Below, piece after piece: positions 7,090 through 14,119 of a stretch of DNA of 14,751 bases. The notes beneath the pieces were generated by a model. The model made no database searches. It had not been told where the DNA came from and worked only from the letters and a program-made list of their open reading frames with translations. The stretch lies in the NCBI GenBank assembly GCA_020634035.1, contig JACKCM010000014.1:1-14751 (forward strand). The letters run 5' to 3'. Origin of the DNA: Candidatus Obscuribacterales bacterium (lineage in GTDB: Bacteria > Cyanobacteriota > Vampirovibrionia > Obscuribacterales > Obscuribacteraceae). Each line of letters opens with the position of its first letter. The stretch's first letter is position 1. A program made the position numbers and the translations under genes.

Positions 7090-7467
7090 TTGAGCGACAA
7101 CAGCGACTATCAAAATGACGAAAACTTTCAGAATCAATGGTTTAAGCACGATCTGACGCCTCCCCCGGGCAAGAAAGTTATCTCTCCTGTGCAGCAGAAT
7201 ATCGAGAACATCAAAAAGTATGCTTACGATGCCTTTGATAAACTCGATACCAACGGCAACGGATTTATAGAGCGAGACGAGCTGCTGGCGGCTTTCGAGG
7301 ACCCGGCCGTGCCCATGAAGGACAAGTCTTATATCATGTTCCTGCTCAACAACCAGAAAGAGATAGCCGATGCCGCGGTCGAAGGTTCCGGAGTCCAGGA
7401 AGATGGAATCTCTCGGGTGGACCTCGAGATGTACTTTCGCCTTGTCCTGAGCCGACTGGGATATTAA
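7090..7467 (+). CDS. small EF-hand calcium-binding protein
   Basis: 125 residues, start TTG at 7090 with AAGGGG 7 bases upstream. It has a Gln/Asn/Asp-rich N-terminus (1-20), then one canonical EF-hand (helix 38-51, loop 53-64 DTNGNGFIERDE with ligands Asp53, Asn55, Asn57, Phe59 backbone, Glu61 and Glu64). A second, degenerate hand is likely near 100-115 (EDGISRVDLEMYF), which lacks the first two acidic ligands but keeps the G-I-S-x-x-D-L pattern, as in paired EF-hands. No signal peptide or membrane segment, so probably cytoplasmic calcium sensing or buffering. It is divergent from 6478-6936 and convergent with the transporter gene 12 bases downstream. Confidence 0.88.
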   Translation: MSDNSDYQNDENFQNQWFKHDLTPPPGKKVISPVQQNIENIKKYAYDAFDKLDTNGNGFIERDELLAAFEDPAVPMKDKSYIMFLLNNQKEIADAAVEGSGVQEDGISRVDLEMYFRLVLSRLGY

Positions 7468-7479
7468 CTAGAGCAATGT

Positions 7480-8394
7480 TCAGATAGCAAATTCGAGCAG
7501 GTTCAAGCCGGCTATAATCAGGCAACTGACAGCGATCATGCCGCATTGCAGGGCGGTTAAGCGTTCTTTGTAGAGCAGATAAGCGATTATCGCGGCAGCT
7601 ACGGTGCTGACACTGAGTACCGCAGAGACTATGGCTATAGAGCCCATTTGAGAAGCCACTGCGAAGCCGTAGGTGCCGATAACCGTAGGCGAGCTATAGA
7701 GGGCGATTTTGCCGAAAGAGAGCCTGCTTATCGAAGCCAGACCATATTCTTTGCCTTTGAACAGCCTTCTGCCCCAGGCGAGAAGAACACCGATAAGTCC
7801 GATAGTGAATTCCCATTCGAAGGCAAGCACCAGGGGATTGCATTCTCTTGCTACTGTTCCTATAAGGCTCATCGACCAGCCGATGAAGACTCCGAAGCCC
7901 ATGGTGAAAGCGATGCCGGCATAGGTGGCGGCTGGATTGGCGTTTCTGGCCGGGTCTTTGCCAGAGTCGCCAGAAGAGGAAGATGAAGTACAGAGAATAG
8001 AGACACAGACTAGTAATGCGGCGATGAAGCCGAGCTGATAAGGATTGAGCGCTTCGTGCAGAAGAAGAATGGCGAAGCCGATGGCAGTGATAGTGCGAAA
8101 GCTTTCTGAAAGCGCCCAGGCTACTCCCACAGGCAGGCTTTTGTAAGAGTTGGCCACCAGCCAGTTGCCCAGGGCGGCAAGCACGGCACAGAGCAGGATA
8201 TGACCGAAGAATGAGCTTGTTTTGTAGAACTGTTCCACCGGAACGAAGGCAAGCAGGGGCAGCATGACCAGACCCAGAGCCAGACCGCGATAGGAGATTG
8301 CCGAAAGGGGGTCCATCTTGCGATAGAAAGACGCCATCAATGTTCCTTGCAGGGCGTAAGCGGACGCCGCCACAACAGCGATAAAAATATACAT
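7480..8394 (-). CDS. EamA/DMT-superfamily transporter
   Basis: 304 residues with about ten membrane helices in two halves (about 1-133 and 155-302) separated by a Ser/Gly/Asp-rich linker (135-152), the duplicated layout of drug/metabolite transporters in the inner membrane. The first half has ALSESFRTITAIGFAILLLHEALNPYQ and the second SAVLSVSTVAAAIIAYLLYKERLTALQ, both matching the typical end-of-half pattern with E at the re-entry to the last helix. The substrate cannot be told from sequence. The ATG at 8392-8394 has GGAG about 10 bases upstream. It is the first gene left of the lower-GC block and is convergent with the EF-hand gene. Confidence 0.88.
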   Translation of the reverse strand: MYIFIAVVAASAYALQGTLMASFYRKMDPLSAISYRGLALGLVMLPLLAFVPVEQFYKTSSFFGHILLCAVLAALGNWLVANSYKSLPVGVAWALSESFRTITAIGFAILLLHEALNPYQLGFIAALLVCVSILCTSSSSSGDSGKDPARNANPAATYAGIAFTMGFGVFIGWSMSLIGTVARECNPLVLAFEWEFTIGLIGVLLAWGRRLFKGKEYGLASISRLSFGKIALYSSPTVIGTYGFAVASQMGSIAIVSAVLSVSTVAAAIIAYLLYKERLTALQCGMIAVSCLIIAGLNLLEFAI

Positions 8395-9278
8395 GATCTC
8401 AATGCTCCGGCTTTATACATACCCGCTCCGAAGCTTCTTCAAGCTATTCTTCGATGGATCTCTCAACAAAGTCTATATCTCGATCTTGTGGCGGGCTTAG
8501 ATTCTAAGTCTTGATTCTTCCTCCCTCGGAAAGACAATATTGAAAATTGAGGTGGAGTCGTAAATGCGACGGACAAGAATATACAGAGGACCTAGCAATG
8601 GGGTTTGACAAGAATCCCGGTTACTAGAATAAAGGCGACAATGTAGATGAGAAGAAGGTGATTAGGTAGATAAAGGACAAAGGATTTGCGAAACAGTTAA
8701 TGATTGAAGACTAGTGCCGGAAAAGAAGTGCCGAAAGAATCAGAAAGTATGGTAGATCATTTGGGATAACTTAAAGGTTTGCAGATGGTATTAGATGTAG
8801 AACTAATTCTTGGGTGATAGGCAGCCGTATTCGCATAACGCCATAGATGATGTTTCTGGCTCCTGTGAAGAGTTTGGGTTGGAGTTAATCCTGGTTAAAA
8901 GGAGGACTAGGCACCGCCAATGGTGATCATAAGTAAAGACTGTGTACTTTGGCAAAGTAAACAGACATTGCATTTTAAGGTTTTATACTCTATTTGTGCT
9001 GTCCTGAAAACGGGTGTGGTTTGAGCCTCTATCGCGAGTGGCATGAGCCCGGTAATCTGCGATGCGGGATGAAATATAGCATTGGCAGAATGAAAGATTG
9101 TATTGTTCTGGCGTTCTCTAAACCTCTCCTTTCGCACGAGGAAATCCTAATAGCTTTCGGACCTACCACATTCACAAAAACAATCACCCGAATATCGATA
9201 TAGTCGAGTCGGGTAGATCCGCTCCCTTGTGCTTGGAGGTACTGAGAACATCCTTCAACTATTAAAAAGGCAAAACAC
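8395..9278. other. gene-free stretch of about 880 bases
   Basis: No convincing gene. The longest frames (8994-9203 plus, 8907-9137 and 9029-9448 minus) have no family features, and the last overlaps the peptidase signal peptide. An AAAAGGAGG at 8897-8905 is followed by an ATG at 8920 opening a 34-codon frame to 9024, but the spacing is too long for a good start. The last 100 bases must hold the promoter of the metallopeptidase gene. The stretch has many A/G-rich runs and may be degraded sequence or contain an unrecognised RNA. Confidence 0.5.
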
Positions 9279-11113
9279 ATGAAAAGAGCAACAATACTGC
9301 TCGGGACCCTGGTATTAATGATTTTCGGGTTCCTATTCGCTGCTCCGGCAGTACAGGCACAAACACCTTTGGACACTATCTCGAATGGTGGTGTTACTTG
9401 CAAACAATATGCTACTACATATGATTGGCAGACCGCTGCAACTGACACTTTTGGGATTGCATCAATACTAGTTCTCCTCCAACGAGCTTTGAAAAGCTAG
9501 TTCCTCGCAAAGCCAAGGATTTGCCGAGCGCGATGAAAACAACACTAGCTGATGTTGAGATTATGATTTTTCAGAATCGAAGTGACTTTGCAAGCTTTAC
9601 AGGCGAAACAGCACCGGCACCTAAATATATGGCTTGGACTGCTCCTGACGGTCCTAGTGGAACTAGTCTTTCAAGTAAGCGGATTGCAGCTGTATTTGCG
9701 GAAGCTAGCTTATGGAGCACTGCCGATGATCAGGTTGCAACCAGAAATATAACAGCCTTGTATGATGTCAATGTAATGCAGGCAATTGGGCGGCACTATG
9801 ATCAGTTGACCGGAAATCCGTCACAGCTAAGTTCCAGCCCTGTCCATCTTTTTGCAAATGCCGTAGTATATGACCAGTTTTGGGCTGACCGAGAAGATAT
9901 AGAACAGGTTTGGGATAGCGACATTAAAGCGGCTTATCCAAATCTTGATACTCCATGGCAAATTTTGGATGAGCTATACGGAGGACATTTTGCTGATATC
10001 TATGCTTTTCAGTTTGCACAAGAATTCAGCTCCAATTATGGTCACCTTAACGGTTTCATAAACTCATGGCTGAAAGAAACTACAGGATACAGGTTTCACG
10101 AGATTTTTATGCATCCTTCGCCTAGTCGTCCAGTATCTGGAACTTACATTCCAGCTAATTTGATTACCGGTGCGCCTGGTATAGCTGTACTATGCGTAGA
10201 ATATGAGCTCTCCGCATATGATGCTCCCGCAGATATATTGTACGACTGTGTTCGTCCTTATAACTCTACATATGGTGGTCAGCGTCAATCCGGTCAGGGC
10301 ATAGATGCACTCGAACCAGTCTTGAAAAACGAGTTATCTTCAAACCATGTGAAGTTGTATATCATGATTGATATCGACCATCACCAAGCCTATCATTTGG
10401 GAACTTCTTCGCCTCAGCCCCTTGCGACAAATGCTTGGGGCTTTAGTACAGGAGTAGACTCAGGCAGCAATCGAGCTAGCTCCGCATTTTGGCGTGCATG
10501 GACGAAAGCTGATCGTAGTGAGTTTGTCACTACTCCAGGCAACTATTACAACACAACTCTTGTTCACGAGGTTGGCCATCAGCTTGATGGTATCTGGAAT
10601 CGGATATCTGGCATGCAAGGATCAAATTTTGCTACTGCTGTCTTCGATGACTTATCTCACATTGATAGCTCGGCAGTAACTTGTTTGGATATGTTTACTC
10701 AAATTGAATGCAATCATCCTGCATCCTTTAGTCAGACGTATTCAACAATTTTTGCAGGCATTTCAAATCCTGACTCTCAGACATGCACAGATATCTTGTC
10801 TTCTGAGGTTTGCTCTCTTCCAGGTACAAACACTGATAAATTCAATACCTACCCTGATCGTGATGAACAGCACTGCGATAAAGTCTTTTCTAGCAGCATC
10901 TGCCAAAATGCAGATAGAGTTGGAAACTCCGTCATCATGAGTCGAGTTTGGTCTATTGATCCTCAGGAACTTTGGTCCTACGCTTTCCAAGTAACGGCCC
11001 CTGCTCCTGCGCCGAACATCCTTGAGAGAGCCATGGATGATATGAGTAACTTGACGGGTTATATGGAAACCAACCCTGATGTTCACTCAAATGGTGAGCC
11101 ATCTGTACCCTAA
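9279..11113 (+). CDS. secreted HEXXH zinc metallopeptidase with a one-base frame break
   Basis: The protein starts at the ATG at 9279 (AAAAGG ribosome site 8 bases upstream) with a clear signal peptide (residues 1-27, ending AVQA before Gln), but that frame stops at 9500. The remaining domain lies in the -1 frame, open from 9446 to 11113. Adding one base at the T-run 9449-9452 would join them as ATDTFWDCINTSS and give about 611 residues. Numbering from a TTG at 9521, the zinc motif HEVGHQLDG is at 349-357, and Glu483 in PQELWSYAFQ is the likely third ligand, the layout of gluzincins such as the M34 (anthrax lethal factor) family with HEFGH and a later Glu. Between them lies an insert with three Cx8C units (Cys388/397, 422/431, 452/461), probably disulfide hairpins. 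Likely extracellular or periplasmic. The substrate is unknown. A strong terminator follows at 11163. Confidence 0.75.
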
Positions 11114-11133
11114 TTTCTAAAGGTGAATTTAAC

Positions 11134-11766
11134 TCACTGAAAGTTTGGAACTAGCGTTTCTGCAGGAGAGGAATTAACCCTCTCCTGTTTTTTTTCTTCT
11201 TCTTTTTTATCTTTTGCGTTTATCCACGCTGTCGATAGCTCAAATCCTGAAAACTTATGACACAAATAATTCGTTGAATTATCAAACATAATTTCTAAAT
11301 AGAGGGGGTCTTTTGAGGAAGAGTCTCTCTGAGTGGATCTAAAATCAAATACTAAAATTGTGTTGTTTTCATTAGTTGATTTCGGTTTGCCAAATACCTT
11401 CACTGCTTCTTCTTTCGTAAGATGCTCAAGTCCTTGTTGCTTATAAGATTTGGCTCTTCTTCCGAATTCTATTTGTTCCGGTGATTTAATCCAGATCCAA
11501 GCACAAGGACGAAGAGATTTTGAATCCATTCGCACTAGATAGAGAAACTGTGATTGATGTTTTGCACTGTTCCTTTTTATTGATGATTTGACTTGATAGA
11601 TTTTTTCTCCATCTGGAATAGCAAAACTACAATGGGACATATCATTGCCAAATAGTCTGTATTGTTGATTAAGAGTCTCAACCTCTTTTTGAGCCATGGC
11701 AGGAAATGTGGAAATTGCAATTCCTGTAACACCAAGACAAAAAACGTGTATTTTGTTCTTTCTCAT
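11134..11766 (-). CDS. secreted protein of unknown function
   Basis: 210 residues with a signal peptide (1-25, ending FPAMA before Gln). The mature part has Cys in SHCSF, RPCAW and YLCHK, alternating hydrophobic strands (QFLYLVRM, AWIWIKS, TILVFDFRS, LYLEIMF) suggesting a beta-rich fold, a helix (GLEHLTKEEAVKVFGKPKS) that resembles the lipoprotein SmpA/BamE-type 'KEEVVKVFGKP' turn, and a highly charged, probably disordered C-terminus from about 187. That tail overlaps the peptidase terminator, so its Lys/Glu run is encoded by the terminator's T-rich side. Family not recognised. The ATG at 11764-11766 is preceded by AAGGCGG. It is convergent with the metallopeptidase gene, 20 bases apart, and shares its lower GC. 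Confidence 0.65.
   Translation of the reverse strand: MRKNKIHVFCLGVTGIAISTFPAMAQKEVETLNQQYRLFGNDMSHCSFAIPDGEKIYQVKSSIKRNSAKHQSQFLYLVRMDSKSLRPCAWIWIKSPEQIEFGRRAKSYKQQGLEHLTKEEAVKVFGKPKSTNENNTILVFDFRSTQRDSSSKDPLYLEIMFDNSTNYLCHKFSGFELSTAWINAKDKKEEEKKQERVNSSPAETLVPNFQ
11163..11195 (+). terminator. intrinsic terminator of the metallopeptidase gene
   Basis: CAGGAGAGG (11163-11171) and CCTCTCCTG (11179-11187) form a perfect 9-bp stem with a 7-base loop, followed immediately by eight T residues (11188-11195). It lies 50 bases after the peptidase stop and inside the 3' coding end of the opposite-strand gene 11134-11766. Confidence 0.92.
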
Positions 11767-12311
11767 AGCTACTGCCGCCTTAAATGTGTTTTTTCGGTAA
11801 ACGAATTTTCATAGTTATTATGTAATTTTGATTGCGTTATTCTACTACAGCTGTTAGTATGTGTTTACAGAGCAGGATTTTGCCTTCAGAATACTATTTA
11901 TGTTTTGGACAAACAATAACCCGATAGAGGGGTAGTTGCAAACAAGCACTGAGTTTACTTTTAGATCTGTCTTTTTTTCTTTTTGATTAGCGGGAGACTT
12001 TTTTCTGCAGTCAAGAAAATTTTTTGATAACGAAGCTGGTATTGCAATGGGGACTAATTCTGCTAAGTCGTTTTTTTCGAGTATGTGGTAACAGTGTGAA
12101 TCGTAATAGTAAATTCTGTCTGAGAAGGCGGTGGTATTGTATAAGGTACTATAAATGGTGCTTCAAGTAACCTTGTCCCGATCCCTCCTCTGCCGATATT
12201 ATTGCCTGCCTTCTTTGTAACTATGGCTGCATTAAAAGGCATAGCCTCTTCAAATGTGGGGGCAAATCTGCCAGAATTTTCCAATCTCACTTCAGGAGCA
12301 TATCTTCCAAG
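11767..12311. other. AT-rich gap with a possible gene remnant
   Basis: The first 295 bases are AT-rich with several T-runs and no open frame; they should carry the promoter for the minus-strand gene at 11766. From 12317 down to 12063 the minus strand is open for about 85 codons with a protein-like composition (GRYAPEVRLENSGRFAPTFEE, AGNNIGRGGIGTRLLEAPF), but there is no ATG and no ribosome site, and its upstream end runs into the DUF4239 gene. It may be a 3' gene fragment left by a rearrangement, or chance. Confidence 0.4.
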
Positions 12312-13328
12312 ATGGAGCTATTTTTATTCGGGGTCCTCGTATCGGTCGTAACCATTGCCCTGGCAGTAGGTGGGCTGTTTTTAGCCAGAAAAATCACCCA
12401 TGCTGACACTCTGAAAGAGCATAATCAGGTAGCCGATCCGATGCTTCAGGTGATTGGCACGCTCTACGCGGTTCTTCTGGGGCTTCTTGTGGTTCAGTCG
12501 ATGGAAACTTTTCAAAAGGCGCGTTTAAATGTCGAGTCCGAGGCAGTCGCCCTTGCCGACACCTTTCGCCTGTCGACCGCCCTGCCGCCCAAGCTTCGAG
12601 ATTCGCTCCAGCAGTCCTGTCTCGATTATGCTAAAGCCGTGGTGGATGAAGAATGGGAGGATATGCAGCGAGAAGAGACTTGCGATCGTGCCTGGGAATC
12701 GATAGACAAAATGTGGTGGGATATTATCTCTTATGAGCCGACCTCTGTAAGAGAGCAGTATGTGTATCCCGAGCTCCTCGCTGCCGCCAAGTCTCTGAAT
12801 GATCACAGACGCAGCCGTCTGGTCACCAGTCGTACCTGGGTGTCCCCGATACTCTGGGTGGTGCTTATTACCGGAGCCATATCGGTAATCACTTTTACCT
12901 ATTCCTTCGGAATAAATAGCATGAAAGCCCAGATCTTCATGACTTCGCTGGTGGCTCTGACACTCTCGTTAAACATCTATCTCTGGTCTATTTACAACAA
13001 TCCCTTTTATGGCCTGCTCAGGGTCGAGCCCGAGGCTTTTAATATGGATCTCGAACACTTCGAGTTTTACCGGCAAAATCCGGACGATATGCGCTGGAAC
13101 AAAGGCATGCCCGATCAGAAACCCGGCTCGGTCAAGAAATCCGCTCCTGCAAAGAGGGATTTGCAGAAGCAGGAGAAGCTTGAGAGCGCTGACCGAGAAG
13201 ATAGAAAGCGTGGAGAAGACTGGGACGGTAAAGTAGGCCGAGAAGACCCCATGGATGACGGTGCCGAGCCTCAGGAATTCGAAAGTACCGGGTCATCTAA
13301 AGCTCTTACCGACAAAGATGAGAAGTAA
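12312..13328 (+). CDS. DUF4239 (bestrophin-like) membrane protein with charged tail
   Basis: 338 residues. Four membrane helices: about 3-25, 44-64, 178-199 and 207-228, with a helical cytoplasmic or periplasmic domain (about 68-170) between the two pairs. Family hallmarks are visible: VIGTLYAVLLGLLVVQSMETFQ, then SEAVALADTFRLS in the linker after helix 2, and the NNPFYGLLRVEPEAF motif after the last helix. DUF4239 proteins are distantly related to bestrophin-like anion channels, but their role is unproven. Residues about 266-338 form an extra Lys/Asp/Glu-rich, probably disordered tail beyond the usual end of the family. The ATG has AGGAG 13 bases upstream, a long spacing. Its start coincides with the return to higher GC, and its end is followed by the bidirectional hairpin at 13335-13360. 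Confidence 0.88.
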   Translation: MELFLFGVLVSVVTIALAVGGLFLARKITHADTLKEHNQVADPMLQVIGTLYAVLLGLLVVQSMETFQKARLNVESEAVALADTFRLSTALPPKLRDSLQQSCLDYAKAVVDEEWEDMQREETCDRAWESIDKMWWDIISYEPTSVREQYVYPELLAAAKSLNDHRRSRLVTSRTWVSPILWVVLITGAISVITFTYSFGINSMKAQIFMTSLVALTLSLNIYLWSIYNNPFYGLLRVEPEAFNMDLEHFEFYRQNPDDMRWNKGMPDQKPGSVKKSAPAKRDLQKQEKLESADREDRKRGEDWDGKVGREDPMDDGAEPQEFESTGSSKALTDKDEK

Positions 13329-13360
13329 AAATAGTCGGGACTCTCAATAGAAAGTCCCGA
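13327..13360 (-). terminator. hairpin between convergent genes, terminator for the minus strand
   Basis: TCGGGACT (13335-13342) and AGTCCCGA (13353-13360) form a perfect 8-bp stem with a 10-base loop. On the minus strand it is followed by CTA and five T residues (complement of 13327-13331), suiting the gene at 13402. On the plus strand no T-run follows, so termination of the DUF4239 transcript there is less certain. The T-run overlaps the DUF4239 stop codon. Confidence 0.65.
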
Positions 13361-13401
13361 ACTCTAATTGGTTTATGACTCCAATATCTGGTATCTAGAG
13401 T

Positions 13402-13764
13402 CTATTTCTTGTTCTTGCCTTCTGCGATGGCCAGGTGCAGGTTGTGGTGCACTGCTGTTACATCTTTTTCCATGGCTACTCGATCTTCATCACTGTAGCT
13501 TTTTGCAGATTGCAGTTCTTTCTCTTTGCCGTCGAGGCGGTTGTAGTCTTCCATGAATTTGGAAGCCTGTTCGGATGTAATCCAGCCTTCGGACTGTGCT
13601 TTTTCGGTTTGATTCTTGATGTGATCAACGCGCTGTCTGAACTTGGTGATGTTCGGAGCAGGGGTGTAGGTCACCGGGGTATCAAGAGCGCCGGCGAATG
13701 CCGCTGATCCCATGGTTACTGCCATGGTGGCAGCCATTAATACATTTTGCAGTCTCAATTTCAA
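13402..13764 (-). CDS. small secreted protein of unknown function
   Basis: 120 residues from a TTG at 13762-13764. The frame is open further up (ATG at 13783, and a GCT-side start at 13812), but the AAGGAGAA at 13771-13778 sits 6-7 bases before this TTG and gives a textbook signal peptide (MKLRLQNVLMAATMAVTMGS, then AAFA before Gly). The mature part (about 96 residues) is helical and charged: a Pro/Thr N-terminus (DTPVTYTPAPN), then three helices with heptad-like pattern (FRQRVDHIKNQTEKAQSEG, ITSEQASKFMEDYNRLDGKE, VAMEKDVTAVHHNLHLAIAE) and a basic end (GKNKK). No family recognised; predicted to be periplasmic or exported. It shares a hairpin terminator with the convergent DUF4239 gene. Confidence 0.75.
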   Translation of the reverse strand: MKLRLQNVLMAATMAVTMGSAAFAGALDTPVTYTPAPNITKFRQRVDHIKNQTEKAQSEGWITSEQASKFMEDYNRLDGKEKELQSAKSYSDEDRVAMEKDVTAVHHNLHLAIAEGKNKK

Positions 13765-14119
13765 AACAACTTCTCCTTCTTTCATTCTGATTGACTGGGT
13801 TGTTGACAGCATTACTGTGATCTTCGTGAAAAGCCTGCATGATACCAGAGATTGTCCAGATTTGTTAGCGGGGTCTAATTTTGCTTCTTTGCTACAGGGA
13901 TAAAGGAAATTTCCTTAAGGTGAATTCTTGCCTGCCCCCCTTGAACCATGCGCGGCCCGGTGGATAGCTCCGAATGGATCATACTTGCTTCGAAAAGTCA
14001 AAAATCTAAAGATTGATGGAGGTGTTCCCTTAACAACTATAGATATAGCTTATTCTTATAGGCGTTCTGTGATCAGCTCGAGACAGGGGTTTCGAGTAAC
14101 CAATTCAAGGGGAAAAGCT
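13765..14119. promoter_or_regulatory. 355-base divergent promoter region upstream of PEP carboxykinase
   Basis: No gene is seen here. It should hold the promoters of the minus-strand small protein and of PEP carboxykinase. A 14-base perfect palindrome AAGGAAATTTCCTT lies at 13903-13916 and could be an operator. A possible carboxykinase promoter has TTGATG (14013-14018) and TATAGA (14038-14043, spacing 19), which is weak. A hairpin CTCGAGAC (14077-14084) with GTTTCGAG (14089-14096), one G-U pair, 4-base loop, lies just before the ribosome site AAGGGG at 14107-14112. Confidence 0.45.
13771..13778 (-). promoter_or_regulatory. ribosome binding site that sets a TTG start
   Basis: AAGGAGAA on the minus strand, with GTTGTT between it and the TTG at 13762-13764. 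Upstream ATG candidates at 13783-13785 would place this motif inside the coding region, and no comparable site precedes them. Confidence 0.7.

Noticed and set aside
8920..9024. 34-codon frame after an AAAAGGAGG motif
   Set aside because: The ribosome-like motif is about 15 bases from the ATG, too far, and the peptide shows no recognisable feature.
8994..9203. 69-codon Cys-containing plus-strand frame in the gene-free stretch
   Set aside because: TTG start without a ribosome site and no paired Cys pattern or family resemblance; kept only as part of the intergenic description.
9029..9448. 139-codon minus-strand frame
   Set aside because: It lies antisense to the peptidase signal peptide, which has a clear start and signal sequence, and has no features of its own.
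9449..9455. TTTTGGG as a programmed -1 frameshift signal
   Set aside because: It does not match the X-XXY-YYZ pattern in the zero frame and no pseudoknot or strong stem is obvious downstream; an indel is the simpler explanation.
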